A stretch of DNA of 5,128 bases, taken from assembly GCA_013154225.1 (NCBI GenBank), contig JAADCW010000189.1, positions 1 to 5,128 of the forward strand. The letters are read 5' to 3'. Under the pieces are notes generated by a model. That model was not told the DNA's origin and searched no databases. It was given only the letters and a program-made list of their open reading frames with translations. A program made the translations under genes and the position numbers. The DNA is from Chloroflexota bacterium. Lineage in GTDB: Bacteria; Chloroflexota; Anaerolineae; Anaerolineales; DRMV01. This document shows, one piece after another, positions 1 to 5,063 of this stretch (position 1 is its first letter; each line of letters begins with the position of its first letter).

Positions 1-327
1 GCCTTTGCCTTTGGCGCTTCGTTCTCCGGCCTGTCGGGCGCAATTTTCGCTTCGTACGTGGGCTCCATCTTCCCCCACAGTTTCAACCTGTTGATTTCCA
101 TCAACGTCTTGTCGTTGATCATCGTGGGCGGTATTGGCAGTCTGCCCGGCGTGGTGGTGGGTTCCCTGGCGCTGGTGGGCTTGCCGGAACTGTTGCGCGA
201 GTTTGCCGAATACCGGATGTTGATGTACGGCTTGGCGTTGATCGCGATGATGTTGTTGAAGCCCGAAGGCTTCTGGCCTGAACCCATTCGTCAGCGGGAA
301 CTGCGCGTGGACGAGAGCGGTGATTAG
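1..327 (+). CDS. livM: Branched-chain amino-acid ABC transporter permease LivM, C-terminal part (5' end outside window)
   Basis: This is the last 108 residues of an inner-membrane permease; the reading frame is open from base 1, so the gene begins upstream. LivM pairs with LivH to form the membrane channel of the Liv/HAAT transporter, which imports leucine, isoleucine, valine or related amino acids. Three hydrophobic stretches are visible, at about residues 1-20, 29-65 and 73-87 of the fragment. The Gly-rich motif GGIGSLPG (43-50) and the ending YGLALIAMMLLKPEG are typical of LivM C-termini. The tail after residue 90 is short and charged, as expected for the cytoplasmic end. The stop codon overlaps the Shine-Dalgarno of livG, and the two ATPase genes follow, which supports the assignment. 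A GTG at 58 lies inside the conserved domain and is not the true start. The exact substrate cannot be read from this part. Confidence 0.93.
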   Translation, partial: AFAFGASFSGLSGAIFASYVGSIFPHSFNLLISINVLSLIIVGGIGSLPGVVVGSLALVGLPELLREFAEYRMLMYGLALIAMMLLKPEGFWPEPIRQRELRVDESGD

Positions 328-336
328 GAGGCGCAC

Positions 337-1146
337 ATGGCTCCCATTTTGATTGCTCGTGGTGTTACGAAACGCTTTGGCGGCTTGGTGGCCGTCAACA
401 ATCTGGATTTTGAAATCGAAGAGGGCAGTATTGCCAGCGTCATTGGCCCCAACGGCGCGGGGAAGACCACCTTTTTCAACTGCATCACCGGCTTCTATAA
501 CCCCGAAGAAGGGCAAATCATCTTCGACGGGCACGAAATCCAGGGCCTTACCCCCGACCGGGTGACGCGCATGGGGATCGCGCGTACCTACCAGAACATC
601 CGCCTGTTTTCCAACATGACCGCCATTGAAAACATCATGGTGGGGCGGCACCCGCGAATGCGGCACACCTGGTGGGATGCCATCTTCCACACCCCCCGCT
701 ACCATCGGGAGGAACAGGAAGCCCTGGAGGAAGCTCGCCGTCTGTTGAACTTTGTGGGCCTCTCGGGTTTGGGCGACCAACTGGCGCGCAACCTGCCTTA
801 CGGCGCGCAGCGGCGGTTGGAAATTGCCCGTGCCCTGGCCAGTAAGCCCAAACTGCTGTTGCTGGACGAGCCGACCGCAGGTATGAATCCCCAGGAAACC
901 GCGGAGATGATTCGCTTCATTCGCCACCTGCGCGATGAGTTGGGCCTCAGCATTTTGCTCATTGAGCATGACATGAAAGTGGTGATGACCATCAGCGAAA
1001 AAATCGCGGTGTTGGACTTCGGTCAAAAGATTGCCGAAGGCAAGCCGGAAGAAATTCAACGCAATCCGCGGGTGATCGAGGCCTACCTGGGTCGCGGCGC
1101 GGCTTCTGGTTTGGGCGGCGAAGCCCAGGCTACCGCGACGGCTTAG
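337..1146 (+). CDS. livG: Branched-chain amino-acid ABC transporter ATP-binding protein LivG
   Basis: LivG is one of the two cytoplasmic ATPases that drive LivH/LivM. The 269-residue product has a full ABC domain: Walker A GPNGAGKT (37-44), Q-loop Gln86 in TYQNIRLF, signature region LPYGAQRRLE (153-162), Walker B LLLLDE (173-178) and H-loop His211 in LLIEHDM. The PYGAQ form of the signature, in place of LSGGQ, and the long insertion between Q-loop and signature (about 103-130) are usual in LivG. The ATG at 337 follows AGGAGG (326-331), which overlaps the livM stop, so translation is probably coupled. The family usually ends near the EAYLG motif. Here about 17 further Ala/Gly-rich residues follow, with no recognisable function. 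The gene lies 9 bases after livM and 13 bases before livF in one operon. Confidence 0.96.
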   Translation: MAPILIARGVTKRFGGLVAVNNLDFEIEEGSIASVIGPNGAGKTTFFNCITGFYNPEEGQIIFDGHEIQGLTPDRVTRMGIARTYQNIRLFSNMTAIENIMVGRHPRMRHTWWDAIFHTPRYHREEQEALEEARRLLNFVGLSGLGDQLARNLPYGAQRRLEIARALASKPKLLLLDEPTAGMNPQETAEMIRFIRHLRDELGLSILLIEHDMKVVMTISEKIAVLDFGQKIAEGKPEEIQRNPRVIEAYLGRGAASGLGGEAQATATA

Positions 1147-1159
1147 AGGAGAAGCGCTT

Positions 1160-1873
1160 ATGGCTATGTTGGAACTTCACGACGTCCACTCTTTTTATGG
1201 CAATATCGAGGCCCTCAAAGGCATTTCCCTGACCGTTGAGCAGGGCGAAATCGTAACCCTCATTGGCGCCAACGGCGCGGGCAAAACCACCACCCTGCGC
1301 ACCATCACGGGGTTGGTCAAGCCCCGTCAGGGAGAGGTGCTGCTCGAGGGAGAAGACCTCACCAAATTCAAGCCTCATGAAATCGTGTACAAAGGCGTTT
1401 CGATGGTGCCTGAAGGCCGTGGTATCTTCGCCCGCCTGACCGTGGCCGAAAACCTGGACCTGGGTGCTTACATTCGGAACGACAAAGACGGCATCAAAGA
1501 AGATCTGGAACGGGTGTACGAACTCTTCCCCCGTCTGAAGGAACGCCGCAACCAGGTTGCAGGCACGCTCTCGGGTGGTGAGCAGCAGATGTTGGCCATT
1601 GGCCGCGCGCTCATGGCTCGGCCGCGCCTGCTGTTGCTGGACGAGCCTTCGATGGGGTTGGCGCCGGTGTTGGTGGAACTCATCTTCGACACCATTGTGG
1701 ACATCAACAAGCAAGGCACTACCATCTTGCTGGTCGAGCAGAACGCACTGATGGCGCTTTCCATTGCCCACCGTGGGTATGTGCTCCGCACCGGAGAAAT
1801 TGCCCTTACAGATACGGCTGAGAACCTGCGAAACAACGAAATGGTGCAGAAAACTTACCTGGGTATGGAATGA
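1160..1873 (+). CDS. livF: Branched-chain amino-acid ABC transporter ATP-binding protein LivF
   Basis: LivF is the second ATPase of the Liv/HAAT importer and forms a heterodimer with LivG. The 237-residue product has the normal family length. Motifs in order are Walker A GANGAGKT (36-43), VPEGRGIF (83-90) at the Q-loop position, signature LSGGEQ (137-142), Walker B LLLLDE (157-162) and VEQN (192-195) at the H-loop. The replacement of the Q-loop and H-loop residues by PEGR and EQN is a hallmark that separates LivF from LivG, and also from the urea ATPase UrtE, which has a different Q-loop motif. The ATG at 1160 has AGGAG (1147-1151) 8 bases upstream; a second ATG at 1166 is less likely. It is the last gene of the operon: a hairpin and a new promoter follow directly. 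Confidence 0.96.
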   Translation: MAMLELHDVHSFYGNIEALKGISLTVEQGEIVTLIGANGAGKTTTLRTITGLVKPRQGEVLLEGEDLTKFKPHEIVYKGVSMVPEGRGIFARLTVAENLDLGAYIRNDKDGIKEDLERVYELFPRLKERRNQVAGTLSGGEQQMLAIGRALMARPRLLLLDEPSMGLAPVLVELIFDTIVDINKQGTTILLVEQNALMALSIAHRGYVLRTGEIALTDTAENLRNNEMVQKTYLGME

Positions 1874-1906
1874 CCATCGCTTCTTCCCTATGGTACAATG
1901 CGCGGG
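1870..1906 (+). promoter_or_regulatory. Sigma-70-type promoter for the HEAT/phosphoesterase unit
   Basis: An extended -10 element, TGG TACAAT (1891-1899), matches TGnTATAAT with one change. It lies 18 bases after ATGACC (1870-1875), a 4-of-6 match to TTGACA that overlaps the livF stop. Transcription would start near 1906, about 88 bases before the chosen GTG start. The core GGTACAATGC is nearly the same as that of the promoter at 3363-3372. Confidence 0.6.
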
Positions 1907-1927
1907 CGCAAACCCGCGCATTTGCCT
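1899..1927 (+). terminator. Probable rho-independent terminator of the liv operon
   Basis: A perfect 8-bp inverted repeat, TGCGCGGG (1899-1906) and CCCGCGCA (1913-1920), encloses a 6-base loop and is followed by TTTGCCT. It starts 26 bases after the livF stop, where a terminator is expected. The T-tract is broken by GCC, so termination may be only partial. The left arm overlaps the last base of the -10 box of the next promoter. The palindrome could therefore instead, or also, be an operator. Confidence 0.55.
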
Positions 1928-1980
1928 TTAAAACGGCTTGGGCATTATCGCGAGATGCCTAAACCCTTGCAAAAATTCCT

Positions 1981-1993
1981 GGGAGGACGTGCT
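1981..1993 (+). promoter_or_regulatory. Ribosome-binding site that fixes the GTG start at 1994
   Basis: GGGAGG (1981-1986) is 7 bases before the GTG at 1994. Earlier in-frame ATGs at 1898 and 1955 have no Shine-Dalgarno, and the one at 1898 overlaps the -10 box, so it could not be on a transcript from that promoter. Confidence 0.75.
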
Positions 1994-2809
1994 GTGCCTG
2001 CAGAAAAGTTTTCTCCCGCAGAACTGCGCATAGACCTCAAAAGCGCAGCCCGTTTGGGCGACCCCGAAGCCCTGGATTGGGCTTTGGAGGGCTTTCGGGC
2101 CTGGCCTGCATTTGCTGCCAATGCGCCTTTGGACGAGGCCGACGTGCAGACCATTTTGGTGCCCTTGGGCGAAATTTTGGCCATGCCCACCGTGCCGCAG
2201 GATTATCTCCAAGAGATGGCCGCGTCGTCGTGGGCTGGCATCCGCGCTTTGGCCGCGGTGGCGCTGGCCGCGCGTGCTCTGCAGGGGAACGCGGCACCAG
2301 GAGCCTGGCTCAGGCGGCTGGCCGCTGACCCGCGTGATGAAGTGCGCACGGCTTTGGAGACCTTTCTGCGGAAAAAGGCAGCCGAAGCCCCCGATGCTTT
2401 GCTGGCTATGCTGACGTCGTGGAAGCAGGCCAAACAGCCCCTTTCCCCCCGGGCCGCGGTGTTGATGTTGCACGTTTTGCCCGATGTGCCCGAAGCCTAT
2501 GCCTCACGCGGCTTGCGCTTGGCCGCGGCATTCCGTGACGATTCGCGCCCAGAGGTTCAACGCGCGTTGGGTGATGCTTTGCGCAGATTTGCCACCCAGG
2601 GGCTGGATGAGGAGGTGTTGGCTTTGTTGACGTCGTGGATTGAAGCACCGCCCACGCCAGCCGAAGCCTACGCGCGGGCTTTGCGGGGATCGTGGCCGCG
2701 GCGGCATCGCGACCGGGCGTTGGCGCTGCTCACGGCCATTGAAAACCGTTTCGGCACTTCACGGCCCTTGCGCCGCGCCCGCCAGGCCCTCGAAGCAACG
2801 GAGGAATGA
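1994..2809 (+). CDS. HEAT-repeat-like helical protein of unknown function
   Basis: I do not recognise a named family. From the GTG at 1994 the product is 271 residues, predicted soluble and almost wholly helical, rich in Ala, Leu and Arg, with no signal peptide or membrane segment. HEAT-like units are visible at about 71-97, 103-128 and 172-200, the clearest being LRRLAADPRDEVRTALETFL (106-125) and the stretch around DDSRPEVQRALGDALRRFA. A longer module repeats: residues 112-146 and 183-218 share the pattern D.R.EV..AL...LR..A....D..LA.LTSW..A, offset by about 72 residues. Such repeats form curved solenoids that usually bind proteins or nucleic acids. No catalytic motif is visible. The reading frame extends upstream to an ATG at 1898, but the Shine-Dalgarno and the promoter position favour 1994. 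The stop overlaps the phosphoesterase start region, so the two are probably co-transcribed and coupled. HEAT membership is moderately sure; the role is unknown. Confidence 0.8.
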   Translation: MPAEKFSPAELRIDLKSAARLGDPEALDWALEGFRAWPAFAANAPLDEADVQTILVPLGEILAMPTVPQDYLQEMAASSWAGIRALAAVALAARALQGNAAPGAWLRRLAADPRDEVRTALETFLRKKAAEAPDALLAMLTSWKQAKQPLSPRAAVLMLHVLPDVPEAYASRGLRLAAAFRDDSRPEVQRALGDALRRFATQGLDEEVLALLTSWIEAPPTPAEAYARALRGSWPRRHRDRALALLTAIENRFGTSRPLRRARQALEATEE

Positions 2810-2811
2810 CC
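2800..2811 (+). promoter_or_regulatory. Ribosome-binding site that favours the GTG start at 2812
   Basis: GGAGG (2800-2804) is only 1 base before the ATG at 2806, too close for normal initiation, but 7 bases before the in-frame GTG at 2812. The same GGAGG-7-GTG layout starts the preceding gene. The site lies inside the 3' end of that gene, which suggests translational coupling. Confidence 0.6.
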
Positions 2812-3357
2812 GTGCCCGTTGTGGGCGTGCTGGCCGATACCCACGTGCCCGATCGGGCAAGCGCGTTGCCGCCGCAGGTGCTGGAGGTGTTCCGCGCGGC
2901 CCAGGTTGAGGCTATCTTGCACGCGGGCGACGTCATTCACCCGCGGGTTTTGCGGGCGCTGGAGGACGTCGCGCCCACGTGGGCGGTGCGGGGTAACCGC
3001 GATGTTTATTTCCTGCGGCAGTTGCCCACCCGCCTGGAAATGACCTTTGACCACGTGCATGTGGGGCTTATCCACGGCCACGGCAGTTTGGGGCAGTATC
3101 TGAGCGATAAATGGGAGCATTGGCGCCGCGGTGTGCCTTTCGCACGCTTTGAGCGGCGGGCTTTGGACGCTTTCCCCCAGGCCGATGTGGTGATTTTTGG
3201 ACATACGCATTACCCCCTGTGTCGCTGGGTGGGCACGCGCTTGCTTTGCAACCCTGGCTCGCCTGTGCGCCCTATCTTCCCTCATTTGCCGCCCACTGTG
3301 GCGTTGCTGCATATTGAGGGGAAGAGGGTCTGGGGGGAAATCGTGCCCCTGAAATGA
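2812..3357 (+). CDS. Metallophosphoesterase, YfcE/MJ0936 type
   Basis: This is a cytoplasmic calcineurin-like phosphoesterase of 181 residues, expected to use two divalent metal ions to cleave phosphodiesters or phosphomonoesters; the natural substrate is unknown. All family motifs are present in order: LADTH (7-11, ligands Asp9 and His11), GD (39-40), GNRD (61-64), HGH (88-90), GHTH (130-133) and NPGSP (147-151). The spacing between HGH and GHTH is about 43 residues, roughly 20 more than in MJ0936. The extra part is a basic, aromatic-rich helix-like stretch (about 93-118). I start at GTG 2812 because of the Shine-Dalgarno spacing; an ATG at 2806 would add two residues (Met-Thr) and overlap the previous stop as ATGA. 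The gene is downstream of the HEAT-like protein in one unit. The family call is secure. Confidence 0.92.
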   Translation: MPVVGVLADTHVPDRASALPPQVLEVFRAAQVEAILHAGDVIHPRVLRALEDVAPTWAVRGNRDVYFLRQLPTRLEMTFDHVHVGLIHGHGSLGQYLSDKWEHWRRGVPFARFERRALDAFPQADVVIFGHTHYPLCRWVGTRLLCNPGSPVRPIFPHLPPTVALLHIEGKRVWGEIVPLK

Positions 3358-3360
3358 ATT

Positions 3361-3377
3361 GCGGTATAATGCCGCCA
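3361..3377 (+). promoter_or_regulatory. TATAAT promoter of the lipoprotein gene
   Basis: A perfect -10 hexamer TATAAT (3365-3370) lies 8 bases after the phosphoesterase stop, with a predicted start of transcription near 3377. It sits in the loop of a small palindrome, GCGG (3361-3364) and CCGC (3372-3375). I see no good -35 box at 16-18 bases upstream, so an activator or a strong -10 context may be needed. GGTATAATGC matches the promoter core at 1892-1901 with one change. Confidence 0.6.
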
Positions 3378-3386
3378 TACTTTTGC

Positions 3387-3413
3387 CTGAGGCCGGCGTA
3401 GGCGCGGCCTCAG
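3387..3413 (+). promoter_or_regulatory. Leader hairpin between promoter and ribosome-binding site
   Basis: A perfect 9-bp inverted repeat, CTGAGGCCG (3387-3395) and CGGCCTCAG (3405-3413), has a 9-base loop. It begins about 10 bases after the predicted transcription start and ends 8 bases before the GGAGG of the lipoprotein gene. It may stabilise the 5' end of the mRNA or affect translation. The bases after it (AGCCCTTTGG) do not form a convincing T-tract, so I do not call it a terminator for the phosphoesterase unit, though weak termination is possible. Confidence 0.55.
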
Positions 3414-3430
3414 AGCCCTTTGGAGGAAAA

Positions 3431-4375
3431 ATGCAAAGAAAAACCCGCTGGTTGGCCGTGTTTCTCAGCCTGGCGCTGTTTGGGCTGGTGTTGAGCGCGT
3501 GTCAGCAGTCTGCTTCGCTGAAATTGAACCTCAAAGTGGGCGATACTTTTGCCGTGCATTCCGCGGTTTCGCAGGATATGTCCCAGGAATTGATGGGACA
3601 GCCCATGTACATCAAGCAAAATCTGGTGTTCGATTACACCTGGAAGGTTACCGATGTGGATGCCGAAGGCAACGCGACCATTCAGGTGACTTATGACCAT
3701 ATCGCCATTGAGCAAACCCAAAACGGGCAGAAAGTTGCTTACGATTCGGCCTCTGACGAAACGCCTCCGAAGTTTTTTACAGGCGTGGATGCTATGGTGG
3801 GGAAGTCTTACACCATGGTGCTGGCGCCTACGGGGAAGTTGAAGGACGTGCAGGGTTTGGAAGAATTGTTCCAGGAAGTGACCGACGCCACAGATTTGGA
3901 TGACCTTCAGAAGAAGTCCTTTTATCAGGCGCTGGTAGAAACCTTTGGTGAAGAGGCCATCAACGAGCAGGTGGATATGCTCTTTGGGCAGTATGGATCT
4001 GCTCCGTTGGAGGTTGGGGCTACTTGGGAGGCCGATACCGAATACAACGCCCTTTTCCCTTTGCAGGTGCATACCCAATACACGATTAAATCCTTGGAAG
4101 ATGGCAAGGCCGTGATTGCACTGGACGCCACCTTGAAGAGCGATCCGGAGAAAATTGTAGACGACGCCAGCCGCATTTTCAAACTTTCCTACGAACTGAT
4201 GGGCACGCAGGAAGGCACCATGACTGTGAACACCGCCAATGGGATGCCTACCGAAAGCCACGTGACCCAGCATTTGGAAGGCAAGCTGTATGTGGTCAAC
4301 GTGGACACCGGGGAAAAGATGCCCATCCCCATGAGCATGGATTCTGACATTCAACTCAGCGTGACCCAGAAGTAG
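3431..4375 (+). CDS. Secreted lipoprotein resembling DUF6263
   Basis: This is a 314-residue predicted lipoprotein. The n-region MQRKTR is followed by a hydrophobic core (about 7-21) and the lipobox LSAC (21-24), so Cys24 should be lipidated and the protein anchored on the outer face of the cytoplasmic membrane. The mature part matches the pattern I know from DUF6263 proteins: LKLNLKVGDTF near the start, a MGQPMYIKQ segment, WKVTDVDAEGNATIQVTYD, and VGKSYTMVLAPTGKLKDVQGL. It looks mostly beta-stranded. A second VGATW element (195-199) followed by YTIKSLEDGKAVIAL resembles the first half, suggesting two related beta domains. The function of the family is unknown. The ATG at 3431 follows GGAGG (3422-3426). 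The frame is open from an ATG at 3359, but that start overlaps the promoter and would bury the signal peptide. The gene appears to have its own promoter. The lipoprotein call is firm; the family name is from memory. Confidence 0.85.
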   Translation: MQRKTRWLAVFLSLALFGLVLSACQQSASLKLNLKVGDTFAVHSAVSQDMSQELMGQPMYIKQNLVFDYTWKVTDVDAEGNATIQVTYDHIAIEQTQNGQKVAYDSASDETPPKFFTGVDAMVGKSYTMVLAPTGKLKDVQGLEELFQEVTDATDLDDLQKKSFYQALVETFGEEAINEQVDMLFGQYGSAPLEVGATWEADTEYNALFPLQVHTQYTIKSLEDGKAVIALDATLKSDPEKIVDDASRIFKLSYELMGTQEGTMTVNTANGMPTESHVTQHLEGKLYVVNVDTGEKMPIPMSMDSDIQLSVTQK

Positions 4376-4539
4376 CCGTTGTTTTGAGCAAGTGTGTTTC
4401 GCGCCAAACACCACAGCCCGCGAGAAGAAGAGCAAAGGGCGGAACACCATCTCGCAAGGAATTTGGCTTGGATGAATGCAACCCCCTCGCGGACGCCTAC
4501 GAAAAGGGCGCCCGCGAGGGAAAAGTATGAGGAGGGTCT
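4376..4539 (+). other. Non-coding region with three inverted repeats; psiE leader
   Basis: These 164 bases hold no gene with a convincing start and no recognisable promoter or T-tract terminator. Three inverted repeats are present: GTGTTT/AAACAC (4394-4399, 4406-4411), GCGAGA/TCTCGC (4420-4425, 4450-4455) and the long hairpin at 4484-4520. The psiE-like gene may be read from the lipoprotein promoter, or from a promoter here that I cannot identify. Confidence 0.5.
4484..4520 (+). promoter_or_regulatory. Long GC-rich leader hairpin before the PsiE-family gene
   Basis: CCCTCGCGG (4484-4492) pairs perfectly with CCGCGAGGG (4512-4520). After one A-C mismatch, CGCC (4494-4497) pairs with GGCG (4507-4510), with a possible further T-G pair, leaving a loop of about 7 bases. 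The hairpin ends 9 bases before AGGAGG (4530-4535). No T-run follows on either strand, so a terminator is unlikely. A 5' mRNA stabiliser, processing site or translation control element fits better. Confidence 0.6.
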
Positions 4540-5061
4540 ATGATGGAAACCATATTGCGCCTTTGGAAACGGGCTGAGGCGCTGGTTTATATTGGCATTG
4601 GTTTTACCCTGCTTATTGCCGCGGTGGGGGCTTTGATTCAAATTTGGTGGGAATATTTTTTGCCTTGGTTTAACCGCTTTTCCGTTGTTCGGTTTGATGC
4701 CCTGGCCATTTTAGATCAATTATTGGTGGTTTCGATGTTGGGCGAGATTCTGCAAATGGTCAAAATTTCGCTCACTCAGCGGCGAATGTTCAGCGAGCCG
4801 TTTTTGGTGGTTGGCTTGATTTCAGTGGTGCGGCGAATCATCATCATTACCGCGGAAAGCAACCGCTTCATTGTCGAGGGGGAACGCTTTTCCATGTTTA
4901 TGTCAGAGTTGGTGGTGTTGGGGCTTTTGCTCATCATTTTGGTGTTTGGCATTCACAAACTGCGCGGCCAGCGATTGGAAGAGGCGCGGCGTTTGCGCGC
5001 TGAGCGTCGGGAGCACCCTGATACGCCCAACCTGCAGGATGTGCTTTCCGGGCAAGGATAA
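4540..5061 (+). CDS. PsiE-family (phosphate-starvation-inducible E) membrane protein
   Basis: This is a 173-residue inner-membrane protein with four predicted membrane segments, at about 15-36, 55-76, 86-104 and 120-138, and a charged, Arg/Glu-rich cytoplasmic-looking tail (139-173). The segment with LDQLLVVSMLGEIL followed by EPFLVVGLISVVRRIIIITAE (86-106) is the core signature of the PsiE family. Conserved-looking charged residues inside or next to the membrane are Asp59, Glu69, Glu86, Arg98, Arg99 and Glu106. In Escherichia coli psiE is induced by phosphate starvation, but its molecular function is unknown. I see no Pho box here, so phosphate control should not be assumed. AGGAGG (4530-4535) is 4 bases before ATG 4540 and 7 before the adjacent ATG 4543; the second may be the real start and changes the protein by one Met. 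A NUDIX-like gene follows after 2 bases. Confidence 0.85.
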   Translation: MMETILRLWKRAEALVYIGIGFTLLIAAVGALIQIWWEYFLPWFNRFSVVRFDALAILDQLLVVSMLGEILQMVKISLTQRRMFSEPFLVVGLISVVRRIIIITAESNRFIVEGERFSMFMSELVVLGLLLIILVFGIHKLRGQRLEEARRLRAERREHPDTPNLQDVLSGQG

Positions 5062-5063
5062 CC

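Noticed and set aside
1160..1873. Urea transporter ATPase (UrtE) as an alternative to LivF
   Set aside because: The VPEGRGIF and VEQN motifs are of the LivF type and the adjacent LivG and LivM also fit the amino-acid branch; upstream genes would settle it.
1130..1921. Long open frame of 263 codons on the - strand, antisense to livF
   Set aside because: It is a mirror of the codon bias of livF. Its translation is rich in His, Gln and Arg with no recognisable domain, and livF is certain.
1898..1993. Upstream extension of the HEAT-like protein to the ATG at 1898
   Set aside because: That ATG overlaps the -10 box and the hairpin, has no Shine-Dalgarno, and the added 32 residues are basic and unlike the rest. 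GTG 1994 has an ideal site.
2668..3378. Open frame of 236 codons on the - strand across the phosphoesterase gene
   Set aside because: The + strand product has every motif of its family in order; the - strand product has none and is rich in Arg, His and Gln.
3359..3430. Upstream extension of the lipoprotein to the ATG at 3359
   Set aside because: It would cover the TATAAT box and leader hairpin and put 24 residues before a normal lipoprotein signal peptide. ATG 3431 has a GGAGG.
4394..4411. GTGTTT/AAACAC inverted repeat as terminator of the lipoprotein gene
   Set aside because: The stem is only 6 bp, AT-rich, and has no T-tract after it.
3410..4450. Open frame of 346 codons on the - strand, antisense to the lipoprotein gene
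   Set aside because: It is longer than the + strand gene, but its His/Arg/Gly-rich translation matches no family, while the + frame has a ribosome-binding site, signal peptide, lipobox and family-like motifs.
4484..4520. Long hairpin as a rho-independent terminator
   Set aside because: It is followed by AAAAGTATGAGG on the + strand and no T-run on the - strand, and it lies just before a ribosome-binding site.
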